This document shows positions 23,901 to 33,100 of a DNA stretch of 64,000 nt, piece after piece. Origin of the DNA: Pseudocercospora fijiensis CIRAD86 (lineage: Eukaryota > Ascomycota > Dothideomycetes > Mycosphaerellales > Mycosphaerellaceae). The notes beneath the pieces are model-generated. The model made no database searches. It was not told the DNA's origin and saw only the letters and a program-made list of their open reading frames with translations. The DNA is taken from NCBI RefSeq assembly GCF_000340215.1, contig NW_006921540.1, positions 614,377-678,376 on the forward strand. The letters are read 5' to 3'. How positions within the stretch are numbered: position 1 is the stretch's first letter; each line of letters begins with the position of its first letter. Both the position numbers and the translations under genes were made by a program.

Positions 23901-24089
23901 AAAGGTCGTCGTCGTATAGATCCTACGTTAGAGAGAACTGCTAACGAAGCAGAGCACATTCTAAGTACTATCTCTCGTACAGCTAAGGAGACTAGTAGTC
24001 GTATCCTTCGCCGCAATCGTTCCTTAACGCTAGCTAGTATACGAATAATAGGTCTCTCTCTACCTAGCTCTCTAGGTTATAGTCGCTAA
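20946..24089 (+). pseudogene. RecQ-like DNA helicase, RIP-inactivated, two introns visible
   Basis: Three exons join in frame. Intron 1 is 21,529-21,584 (GTATAT..TACTAAC..ACAG) and intron 2 is 21,837-21,888 (GTATAT..GCTAAT..GCAG). The joined reading gives a motif I region (SKTREGKSLTF), a YKHITDGKFHYLMLSLE..SPEF segment, the motif II region VIDKAHLISKW..FRKEY and the C-terminal motifs TAFSVGLNVLDIK and QRLGRISRA. DEAH reads DKAH here, which is exactly the TpG-to-TpA change expected of RIP. A charged coiled-coil-like region and a Ser/Arg-rich tail follow. The start is uncertain: an in-frame ATA at 20,946 may be a mutated ATG. Telomere-linked helicases of fungi are RecQ types, but no telomeric repeat is present here. 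Confidence 0.7.
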
Positions 24090-24738
24090 GTAGATATGCT
24101 AGTTATATCGGAGGAAGACTAGTAGATTCATAAGGGCCGTAAGGGATGCTAGTAATCGCTCTTATAATATATAGCACTTCTACTATGTCGCTCTTACGCG
24201 CACACCTCGTACGTATCCGTTTTATACCCGTCTTCGTCTTATCTTTTTCGTCGTTATATCTTCCTCGTCTAGGTAGAACTCCCGGACGCGTCGATATAAG
24301 CTATGCTCTCGGTATACGTAGACTATATCGTAGTTATATAGATTCGAGACTCTAGAGACTATGTTCGTCGTTCGTATTGCGATATATTATCGAATTTGCT
24401 AGGTAGAGTAAAAGTCGAGGTCGCGATATAGAGAAGGAAGAAGTCGCGATACTACTTCCTACTAATCGGGCACCCTACTATAGTAAATCTAGGATCTTAG
24501 CGGGACTCGACATCCCTATCCTTTCCTCGAATTTACGCAATCCTCTTTATTCTCCTTTGCATTACTAACATTAAAACGACTAAGTCTAATCTACTGTTTC
24601 TATACCTTTAGGTATTATCCGCGCGCCTAAAATCTACGTAATATGCGAAATTAACGGCTCTTTCAAACATCAAATTACTATACGAGCAGTTTCTTCTACT
24701 CGGGTTTTCCTTTAATAATACAATCTTCTAGCTATACT
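24090..24738. other. RIP-mutated spacer with 20-bp repeat copy
   Basis: No gene supported. Short open stretches near 24,146-24,355 are RIP-generated frames of pyrimidine-rich DNA. It contains the isolated repeat taggtattatccgcgcgcct at 24,609-24,628. Confidence 0.35.
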
Positions 24739-25429
24739 CTACCTCTATTTAGGCTCGTAGGTATAATAAAGAATTAAGTTACGTAGATGTATAGTAGATA
24801 GGGATTATATTGCGACCGAGTGCACGTAATAGATTAGTAATTAGGGCTAGCTTCCGAACTTACCGACAACTAATTACGAGCACTCTACCTAATTCTTCGC
24901 CTACGAGCCTAATATAAACCCGTACGAAACCAGCCTGCTAAATACTAATATAACACTACAACGTATACAAGATATTCTGAATAGCGGAGGTTGTAGCCCT
25001 GCTAATTGCGCTTCATTCTACCTATCAAAAAAGTCTATACGACGTTAGCGCGTTGAGTTTTCGCTATTCTGCTAAGCCGACTCGACTATAGCTGTCCGGA
25101 TTGCTAGGCGGCTGGCTGCACTGCCAGAAACACCTCAATATATAATACACCGCATCGCCTAGCTAATACTTAGAGGTCCTTCTCCTAACGCCGGTGATTA
25201 TTGTTTAGGTAGGCGAAAATTCCGTCCGACGCCTACCAACCGCTCTATAGCCTTCGAGGGCAATCGACAACCTTCCTACAGCCGACTCGATACTTCGAGG
25301 TCCTTCGTAGACCATTTCTGAACACCTTTTGTGTACAGTATAAGTCTATCCGAGGTGTGGTTGTTGAGTTGCTGCTATATAGCAGACGCGACTCTAAAGC
25401 CAAGGTCAAAACACCCAAAAGTCGCTGCT

Positions 25430-25757
25430 AGCACCACCACTACAGCTGCCACTACAGCTGCCACTACCGCTGGCAGACCGCTGCTACCACCGCTGCCACC
25501 ACCGCTGGCAGACCGCTGCCACCACCGCTGCCACCACCGCTGGCAGACCGCTGGCAGACCGCTGCCACCACCGCTGCCACCACCGCTGCCACCACCGCTG
25601 CCACCACAGCTGCCACCACAGCTGGCAGACCGCTGCCACCACAGCTGGCAGACCGCTGCCACCACCGCTGCCACCACCGCTGCCACCACAGCTGCCACCA
25701 CCGCTGCCACCACAGCTGGCAGACCGCTGGCACCACCGCTGCCACCACCGCTGCTAG
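25430..25757. repeat. Triplet/nonamer array (gct gcc acc)n inside the element leader
   Basis: Imperfect copies of gctgccaccacc and gctggcagaccg. The same array, RIP-converted to gctactaccacc-like forms, is present at 59,625-59,845 in the full-length copy, so it belongs to the element. Open frames read through it on both strands are repeat artefacts. Confidence 0.85.
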
Positions 25758-25774
25758 GCCTCGAGTCCTTTAAG

Positions 25775-26116
25775 ATGTCTAACGAACCTTCTAGTGAGAT
25801 GACGGTATATGATTACGACGATGAAGGCAATCCAATCCTTCCGCCTTAGCAGCAAGACGATAGCGGCGATCCAATAGACCAGGATTCAGATGATGCGCCA
25901 CTTCCAGGCCAGCTAGGTTATTAGCACGCTCTAGTCGGTCCACCTCTTCCTAGACAGACAGCAGCATTGCCGATGCACTCTACAAGCGGCTTCCTAAGCG
26001 ATGTACTAGAGACTATCGTACGACCAGCGGATATGCCTAGGGTTGGCGACTTCGAAGATGAGCAGTCGGAGTCGGAGACTGCAGATGAAGAAGTCGATGC
26101 GACAGGCGGTAATTGA
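25775..26116 (+). pseudogene. Remnant DUF6589-type ORF (N- and C-termini fused by deletion)
   Basis: ATG 25775 to TGA 26114-26116 is 114 codons in one frame, with two in-frame TAG codons. It begins MSNEPSSEMTVYDYDD, continues through an acidic region (FEDEQSESETAD) and joins directly to the extreme C-terminus EEVDATGGN found in the full ORF. The 887-codon deletion keeps the frame exactly. The two TAG codons are shared with the full-length copy at the same positions. Confidence 0.7.
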
Positions 26117-26178
26117 GATGTGGATAAGGGCAGCGGTTGTAGCGACTAAGGAATGAATGGATATCGGCATCGTCAGCA

Positions 26179-27733
26179 TCACCGCCATGCGCGCTTGATC
26201 GCAAAGCGACATCGAACTGCACATAGCCGCGCTGCCCTGAGCTTGCACGCACCTGCAAACATGGTCAAGTGATCAATATCGTGGAGTTCACCCAGTCCAC
26301 TGCCATTCAACGCCGCCCACAAGTCAGCCACCAAGATCTGCGCACGTTTGAGGAGCCGCACTCTGCGCCCCTCGAATCGTGTCTCGTCACGGAAGCAAGG
26401 GAAGTGGTGAGCCAGCAAATTGACTAGCTTGCCAGCCGACCCGTCGCTTTTCTGGATGAGCCGCATAACAGCATAGTCCGGCTGCTGCTCTGCTGGTCGG
26501 GTCTCGGTCGGTGCTTCCGATGCAGGCGCGGCACTGTGCACGGCGTCGCTCTGTGGTGCTACATTTTCGTTCGATGCAGCAACTTGTGTGCTGATGAAGT
26601 CAGCTTGATGTGATGTGTCCATGCCGTTCTGAAGTTCTGCTTCGTTCGACCTTGTACCGCTGCCTTCCCCAGAAGCAGCGTCAATCTCCGGCAGGTCTTC
26701 TAATCTGGCCGCCTCGGCAATGTGCAGATGGTCGACTTCGCCGGAGAGCGCTTCAACATGTCCATTCGTTACGACATCATCAGTCTGATCTGGACGTGTT
26801 GAGTCGACTCCCATCGGAGCGGAACCGTGCTCCATCTCGTTGTTCAGCCTGTCCTCTGCAGCATCTATCACACCGTTGCTCGGCGGCTGGGATTGCTCCT
26901 CTGCGCCGATGACAACTTCGTCTGCGTCTTCGTACTCGTCCTCGTCTCCAGGGAATGCCTATATCATTAGCAAAAAACCATCTCGCGTCAGTACAGAATC
27001 TCCATACCCGGCGCAATATGTCACTCGACTCTCGAAGCATTTCAATTCGGTCATCAAGCAAGGGAATTGGCTCTGCCGTGGCAGAGCGAAAGACACGTCT
27101 CAGCAGTTCGTCTGTGCATTGCCGACTCCGCCAGAAGCGCGGCGTAGTAATAGGAATGCCCTCGTCCAGTGCTCGTCGCAAGCAGGCCACTAAGCTGTTG
27201 TAGCCAGTCCATCTTCTACCTCTATACTCCACTTGGTATCGTTCTTCGCTCGGAAGTTCAGACCAAAAGCTATGCATCTCGATCAGCATACCATAGCAGC
27301 ATTGGAAATCTACACCTCTCACGAATAATTCTGCAAGTCCATCGTAAAGACAAAGTTGACGATGTCGAGTTCCGTAAACCCTTCACTCATCTTGGGATGG
27401 AGTTCATGCTGACTCCAGGTCTCCGTCGAGTATCCGCGTTCTTGCATCATCTGATAAATGCTCTCTGCCGCCGCTTTCGTGCCGTACATGTCAATCGACA
27501 CATCGATGGCATTATTGTAGATGAACTCAGCGTTACGGAGAACGCCTGTACGATTCTCGTCAGTCTTCAAGCATGAACGGGCGATACCCCAGTACAGCAG
27601 TCAATCGTTGATGGTACGGTACTAATGGCCACCTACCTGTGTCGCTTGAGATTTCATCCCTGGGTCGTGAAGAGATGCCCAGTCTTTGGCGGAGGAGTTC
27701 CAGCAACTCAGGGTCTGCCTCGTCGTCGCTCAT
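26179..27733 (-). CDS. QNG1: Queuosine 5'-phosphate N-glycosylase/hydrolase (QNG1, DUF2419), C-terminus lost
   Basis: QNG1 releases queuine from queuosine 5'-phosphate for salvage into tRNA. Exons, minus strand: 27,733-27,637; 27,545-27,323; 27,269-27,008; 26,958-26,179 (453 codons plus stop). Introns are 91, 53 and 49 bases with GT..AG. Family blocks seen: VLRNAEFIYNNAIDVSID, FTELDIVNFVFTMDLQNYSFW, YRGRRWTGYNSLVACLRRALDEGIPIT, PLLDDRI, FPCFRDET.FEGRRV and LLKRAQILVADLW, ending DIDHLTMFA at about residue 428. An acidic insert of about 160 residues (195-355) is absent from the human protein as I recall it. After MFA the family continues for about 100 residues; here an intron donor (gtgcgtg, 26,252 downward) is followed 88 bases later by the transposon. 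The 25-residue tail shown is read-through of that intron, so the enzyme is probably non-functional. Confidence 0.85.
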
Positions 27734-28210
27734 ATTATTGCCGGACTGCGCCAAGTGACCAGACCGGAGCGCGACTGCCTTGTGTTGATGGTGATGATGA
27801 CAGAGTCGTGCAAGCCATTGGATGTTTGCTACAGGTGTGATTCCTGGTGGACGCTGCACCGGTTGCTTTCGAAGCCGTTATTTCTCCATCCCTGCATCCC
27901 GTGGCTTCATGCACCGGGCCATACCGTCGCTGCGCAACGTCAAACCTTCCTGGCGCGTCTCGCAACTCTCTCTCTGACAGCATCTACCTCCTTATCACCA
28001 AGACCAGCTCGACCCACACTCATTCCCCACAGCAGCCACGCTCTCGCCCGATGCTTGCTCCCAAAACTTCACATGCGATTACGAAAGTGAGCTGCAGGAG
28101 TGAAGCTCGGAATTGCAGCCGCTGCTGAGCCGCAGAGCAGCGCATCCTTTTCGCAACAACCACGTCCGATTACAAGAGCACCATCGCGACTTCAATCGAA
28201 CACCGCCATC
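27734..28210. promoter_or_regulatory. Divergent promoter region QNG1/UBA2
   Basis: A 477-base spacer between the two divergent start codons (QNG1 ATG 27,733, UBA2 ATG 28,211). Pyrimidine-rich tracts lie near 27,960-28,030. No specific factor site is claimed. Confidence 0.5.
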
Positions 28211-30202
28211 ATGCAGCGCCGCGAGCGCGGCATCGCGAAATCACTCGGTATAGAACTTACCAAGAAAGTCAAGGAGAGCCGAGTACTACTTGTTGGCGCC
28301 GGCGGCATTGGATGTGAGGTGTTGAAGAACTTGGTGTGCTGTGGATTCGGCACTGGATTGAGGATTACACAAGCGGCAGAAGGCGCGCAACAAGCAGCTC
28401 AGTCGGAGTCTGCCAGTGGAAAGAAGGCGGAGATTGTGGTCATTGACCTGGATACCATCGACCTGAGCAATCTGAATCGGCAGTTCCTGTTTCGAAAACA
28501 GCACATTAAGAAGCCGAAGGCATTTGTCGCGAAGGAAACTGCAAGCCAGTTCAACCCAAATGCGAACATTGACGCACACCACGCGTCCATCTTCGATTCA
28601 CAGTATGATGTCGATTTCTACGAAGGATTTGACATGGTTTTCAATGCGCTCGACAATCTGGCCGCGCGACGACATGTGAATCGCATGTGTCTCGCGGCTG
28701 ATGTGCCACTGATAGAAAGCGGCACGACTGGTTTCAACGGCCAGGTGCAGGCAATCAAGAAGGGTGTGACGGAATGCTATGACTGCAACGAGAAGCCCGT
28801 CCAGAAGTCATTCCCTATCTGCACCATCCGATCTACTCCATCACAGCCAATCCATTGCATTGTGTGGGCAAAGTCCTACCTGCTACCCGAGCTATTCGGC
28901 ACCAGCGAAGACGACTCTTCCGACGTGGCCGTGACAGACGGTGACAATGCTGAAGAAGTCGCGAAGTTGAAAGAGGAGGCTGAGGCCCTGAAGAAGATTC
29001 GAGGCATGATGGGCCAGGAGAACTTCGCGAAGGCCGTGTTCAACAAGGTCTATCACGACGACATCGAGCGATTGCGGTCAATGAAGGAAATGTGGCAGAG
29101 TCGCAAGGCACCCGAGTCTCTGCAATTTGAGGTTGTCTGCATCGATGCGAATCCCGAGAAGCATGGGGAAGAGCTTGCTACGCAAGATCAGTACGTGTGG
29201 ACTCTCTTGGACAATCTCAAGGTCTTCTGCCATAGCATCGCCAAGCTCAGCAAGCGTGTTGCGGATGGAGAAACGGCGATAGAGTTCGACAAGGACGACA
29301 AGGACACACTCGATTTTGTCGCATCAGCTGCAAATCTAAGAGCACACATTTTCGGCATCGATCTTCAGACAGAGTGGGACATCAAGCAGATGGCAGGAAA
29401 TATCATCCCTGCCATTGCTACCTCAAATGCGCTCACAGCTTCGCTATGCGTGTTTGAGGCATTTAAGATTCTGCGCACCCATACGTCAAGGCCTCATGCC
29501 CCCCAGCAGCCCGCAAATAATCAAATTCCGATTAATGTGCAAACGAATGGTACCACCGAGCCACTGCTCGGAGGCAGCAAGATGGTCTTCCTGACGTCTA
29601 AAAACACCGACCGAATGATCACCAGTCAAGCACTGGTAGCACCCCGCAAAGACTGCCCTGTGTGCTCGCCAACATACGCAAAAGTCATCATCAAGCAAGG
29701 TAGCAGTCCGACGCTGCAGAAGCTGATCGATCTGGTAAAAGCTTGCGGCGGTTTCGAGGACTTCTCCGTGACATTCGGCGAGAAGATCATCTACGATCCC
29801 GATCTCGACGATAACCTCAACAAGCCTCTTCGTCACGAGGATTTGGGCATCGATGGAAAGGACATCACCTTTTTAACCATAGTCGACGACAGCGACGAGC
29901 CGAAGGTTGACCTTGTGCTCAGCGTCAAGACTAAAGAGCTCGAAGGCGAAGATGACCTTGTGCTCCAACCCGATACGCTAGCTTTACCACCGAAGCCAGC
30001 GAAAGCCAACGTCCAAGAAATTTCGGTCGATAACGGCGATGATTCGGATGCTCTGCTTGTTGGTGACCCAAATTCTGCTGGTCTCAAGCGGAAGAGAGAA
30101 GCAGAAGCGGAAGATCAGGTTGAAAGCGCAGCAAAGAAAGCCAAGGGCGATCCGCAGGAGGCCTACATCGTGGAGGACGATGGCGCGATCCTCCTTGATT
30201 AA
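28211..30202 (+). CDS. UBA2: SUMO-activating enzyme subunit 2 (Uba2)
   Basis: Catalytic subunit of the heterodimeric SUMO E1 (with Aos1), nuclear; it adenylates SUMO and forms a thioester with it. Uninterrupted ORF of 663 residues. The ATG at 28,211 was chosen because MQRRERGIAKSLG aligns with the family start; an upstream GTG extension is not needed. Seen: nucleotide-binding GAGGIGCEVL (about 28-37), DLDTIDLSNLNRQFLF, zinc pairs CYDC (about 188-191) and CPVC (about 482-485), catalytic Cys in FPICTIRSTP (Cys204) with the following HCIVWAK, a ubiquitin-like domain (about 500-600) and a basic nuclear-localisation-like KRKRE and KKAK near the end. A 26-residue low-complexity insert follows KNLVCCGFG; no GT donor is present there, so it is not a missed intron. 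Confidence 0.95.
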   Translation: MQRRERGIAKSLGIELTKKVKESRVLLVGAGGIGCEVLKNLVCCGFGTGLRITQAAEGAQQAAQSESASGKKAEIVVIDLDTIDLSNLNRQFLFRKQHIKKPKAFVAKETASQFNPNANIDAHHASIFDSQYDVDFYEGFDMVFNALDNLAARRHVNRMCLAADVPLIESGTTGFNGQVQAIKKGVTECYDCNEKPVQKSFPICTIRSTPSQPIHCIVWAKSYLLPELFGTSEDDSSDVAVTDGDNAEEVAKLKEEAEALKKIRGMMGQENFAKAVFNKVYHDDIERLRSMKEMWQSRKAPESLQFEVVCIDANPEKHGEELATQDQYVWTLLDNLKVFCHSIAKLSKRVADGETAIEFDKDDKDTLDFVASAANLRAHIFGIDLQTEWDIKQMAGNIIPAIATSNALTASLCVFEAFKILRTHTSRPHAPQQPANNQIPINVQTNGTTEPLLGGSKMVFLTSKNTDRMITSQALVAPRKDCPVCSPTYAKVIIKQGSSPTLQKLIDLVKACGGFEDFSVTFGEKIIYDPDLDDNLNKPLRHEDLGIDGKDITFLTIVDDSDEPKVDLVLSVKTKELEGEDDLVLQPDTLALPPKPAKANVQEISVDNGDDSDALLVGDPNSAGLKRKREAEAEDQVESAAKKAKGDPQEAYIVEDDGAILLD

Positions 30203-30732
30203 GTGCGATCACAGCGCTTCATGCATCGAGCAGACTTCAAACTTCGCTCCCTGGTTCGAAAGAGATCAGAAAGCGAGACACGACACGATACCCACTTTTG
30301 CGAACTTTTTTTTTCTCCCACACGGCGTACATGGGACAAGAGAGCGATGGATAAGTATGTAGTATGGCGCCTCGAACCTAGCACATGGCCGAGAGGAGAG
30401 AGTGTCTTTGAAGTGCTCAAGGCATTCCGCTTCGGAGGTTACTAACTCAGCGTCAACGACGGCCACATGGATCCCAGACCAGACCAACCAATGTGTGTGG
30501 GCTTGGAAATGTATCATACATCATGGAGTATGAGTCTTGCTTGCTGCGTTCTATAGTGGAATGAAAGTACCAGTAACAAACACCTTTGGGTGAATTTCTT
30601 TCTTTTTGCTTTTTTTTCTTTTTGCTCTTTTTTTCTTTCTTGGACAGTGATTTCATGATGCTGATTGGGAAATTGCACCGACGATATGTCTGCAGAATTT
30701 GGAATGCGCTTCATACCGAACTTTTACAACTG
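30203..30732. other. Convergent intergenic region with T-rich low-complexity tract
   Basis: Lies between convergent UBA2 and the GFA-family gene. 30,596-30,645 is a run of ttttctttt-type sequence, probably 3' UTR or terminator DNA. The open frames here are not protein-like. Confidence 0.5.
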
Positions 30733-31519
30733 CTATAGCTTCGAAAGTGGCTTGTTGCGCTTGACTATACCCATCATCTTCCAAAGCCGGCCCCAACCTT
30801 GACCAGAAGACGAATCATCCTTCACAGATTTGACTGGCTCCGGCGCCTTGTCATCCTCCACAGCCTCGTCGCCTTCTACAGCCTGGGTTTGCTCGTTGGT
30901 CAGCCTTTCGTTCGCATGAGCAAGGGCGCTACCACCTCAAGCTGTACGGGGGGGGGCATACTCACCTTGACTTGGCAGTGTACGTCGCGATGGCGTCCAT
31001 CAGCGGCGGGCTCAAGCAGTCATAGGTCTCCAAACCCAGGTCCTTGAATCTCGATCTGACCTGATGCATTCTGTTCGGATCAAAGCCTTGCTCGAGAATA
31101 CTGCTGACAAAAGCCGCGAACTGCGGTTCCTGCCAGCCCTGCTCCTTCGAAAGCTCGACATGGATGAAATCCAGGCCCTTGAACGGATGTGGCTTCTCGA
31201 TTCGTCCGTACAAATGCACGCCGCACTCCTTGCACGCGTTTCGCTGAATGGCGGCATTCGCGTCAATGATGTGCAGCTTGTTGGCGTTGGCGACCACGGA
31301 GAGATTGTCCACCGGAACTACGCCGACAATCGAGAAGAGTGCTCCGCCCGGCTTCCAGCACTTGGAGCACCCGCATGCGTGATTGTGTGCCACATTGCCT
31401 TTGATCTGCACTTTGACCTGGTTCGAGGGGCAGTGGCACTCGAGTGTGCCGCCGGTGAAATTCGGATCGCCTTTCTTGAGGCCTTGATTGAGGTCTGGGT
31501 GGATGTTCAGGAAAGACAT
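30733..31519 (-). CDS. GFA/CENP-V-family protein (S-(hydroxymethyl)glutathione synthase-like)
   Basis: The first exon (31,519 down to 30,966) holds the complete zinc-binding GFA fold: ECHC, CGCSKCW, then [13 protein letters not shown], and the C-terminal [15 protein letters not shown]. Family members bind two zincs through these Cys residues. The prototype is proposed to join formaldehyde to glutathione; many fungal members have unknown substrates. Unspliced, it stops after TAKSR (185 residues, TGA 30,962-30,964). Alternatively a 37-base GTGAGT..TAG intron (30,929-30,965, containing a nine-G run) leads to a stop-free acidic exon ending [17 protein letters not shown] at 30,733, giving 249 residues. 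I favour the spliced form moderately because the tail looks coding, but the intron is very short and lacks a clear branch point. Confidence 0.8.
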
Positions 31520-32459
31520 CGGGAAGCAGAAACTTGGGGATGAGTAGGCCAGCTTTGGTGGGATTCTCAGAGGAAAGGACCCCTTCAGGCTTTACATATG
31601 ACGGTCTTGCAAGTTGTCCGGAGACGGCATGGCGCAGCAATATTATGTGCTTTGGCGACCTTTGCTGTTGCCAGGATTCATGCCAACCAAGCGGGGTCAG
31701 CAGAAGTTGCATTGCGGTCCTCCGAAGAATTGGAGGAGGTATTCTACAAGGATACAGCGCTCCGCCAATGGATCACCAATGCAATGCCCCTCTCGCTCTT
31801 CTCTTTGCGTGATGAGCACCATGGTGCAATGCGCATCCGCAATGGAGGACATGCTCTTGTCGTCGAATACGGGCCATCCGATCCCGCTTCCCGGATTTGG
31901 CAAGGGAACCCGAGCTCTGCCCGCCTGCACAACCCGATCAACGGCTTCACAATGCCGCCACGGTATCCAATACTAAAATCCTAATCGCAGTGAAGAAGGA
32001 AAGGCGTGCTCGAGATCAGATGATCTTGGCCGACGAATACCGGCTCTGCTTTCCGACGAGAAATCTCAGGTTCGGCTGCTGTTACCGATGGTGTCGTTGT
32101 CGAAGCAGCTCAAGGCGAAGCACCGCCAGAGAAAGTTTTGATATAGTCGCTTGCTATAAGATCCAACATCGCTCTTCACTGGCCGGAACGGCGTGCTCAT
32201 CGACTGCAGGAGAATATGAAGCTCTTTGCCCCAGCAACAGTTGCAGGACCGCACGGGCATGGATTCATAACCATGATTACCGAGCTCTGTGATGGCAAGT
32301 CATTGTGCAGACGTGATTGCAGGACAGAGGAAGGAGTGAGGTCGTATTAAACTTGTACTGGTCACCTTGATGGTCAACTAACCACGACACGGATGTTCCC
32401 GCGAACATCTGCCATTTGATTGCGATGATCGAACATCGGATGCTTGCAGCGACTAGAAT
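31520..32459. other. Decayed region upstream of GFA gene, no intact gene
   Basis: Normal base composition but only fragmentary frames. A 128-codon plus-strand frame (31,598-31,984) has no motif I recognise. It may contain the downstream part of the adenylating-enzyme relic that begins at 33,100 on the minus strand, but I cannot show it. Confidence 0.35.
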
Positions 32460-33100
32460 TTACCGTCTGCAGATGAATTTTTTCATTTTCATGTGGCACG
32501 GATTTGAGGGAGCCTTCTCGGAAAATAGAATATGCAGAGGGCTTCATCTCCCTCGGTGCAAGGAAGAGTTTCAGACGTACATTGATATGATTACAGGGCG
32601 CGTGGATCCAGTCAAAATTACTACTTTGGCGGTTTGGTCGATGGCGAGTGGTTTGCGAGTTTCTGGAAGTGGTCCGCCTCCGTAAGCTGCATACTGAAGG
32701 CTTGACAATGTGTCGAGAAGTTTTCGATCTGCCGCCATTTCCGCGAGAACTGAGGGTGACGCAATCAAGATATCGATATTGGAAGATATGATGATATCCG
32801 CTAACATCGATGCATTAGCAGGAACGGTTCCCGGCAGGCGGGAAGATAATCATGAAAAGATTTTGTATTGCTGCCATAGCGATGTTGAGGGCTGCTAGAT
32901 GGAACAGAGGTAATGCGAGGAGAACTCGTTTTCCTGCCCATTGACAGAAATGAATGGCCATGATATCAGTGGCGGTCATTTGACATCGGGACCAATCGCG
33001 ATGCAAACCAAACCTTGCCGTGTCTTGATGTCTACTCACAGGCATTCCCACTCGTTAAAGACTGATCTCGTATAGCAGCAAGCATCTCCACTGCTTGATC
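32460..33100 (-). pseudogene. Adenylate-forming (AMP-binding) domain relic, NRPS-like reductase type
   Basis: Read on the minus strand in shifting frames: a TSG..GMPV remnant of the A3 core near 33,050; GKRVLLALPLFHLAALNIAM near 32,930; PPAG followed by a one-base frameshift near 32,832; then ILIASPSVLAEMAADRKLLDTLSSLQYAAYGGGPLP near 32,690-32,780; and an (S)ETLPCTEGD-like A5 remnant near 32,540. The LPLFHxAALN and YVAYGGGPLP phrasing is typical of fungal adenylate-forming reductases (A-PCP-reductase). Frameshifts and stops make it non-functional. The rest of the enzyme is not recognisable. Confidence 0.7.

Larger units (their letters stand above)
24739..26164 (+). mobile_element. DUF6589-type element, internally deleted copy
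   Basis: It aligns end to end with 58,938-62,915. Both start at ctacctc(c/t)att(c/t)aggctcgt and end at ggaatgaatggatat (ggaataaataaatat on the right). They share the leader, the CCACCGCTG-type triplet array and the ORF ends. A single deletion of 2,661 bases removes the ORF middle. The first 600 bases are RIP-mutated; from about 25,330 onward the copy is nearly clean. Its right end touches QNG1 sequence. Compared with the other copy, mismatches are almost all C/T or G/A in CpA/TpG steps. Confidence 0.8.

Noticed and set aside
25331..25849. Overlapping plus- and minus-strand frames through the triplet array
   Set aside because: Produced by the (gct gcc acc)n repeat on both strands. The same array is present in the other element copy as non-coding leader.
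31598..31984. 128-codon plus-strand frame
   Set aside because: No family recognised. It lies in a decayed region opposite the adenylating relic, and its hydrophobic start is not enough to claim a secreted protein.
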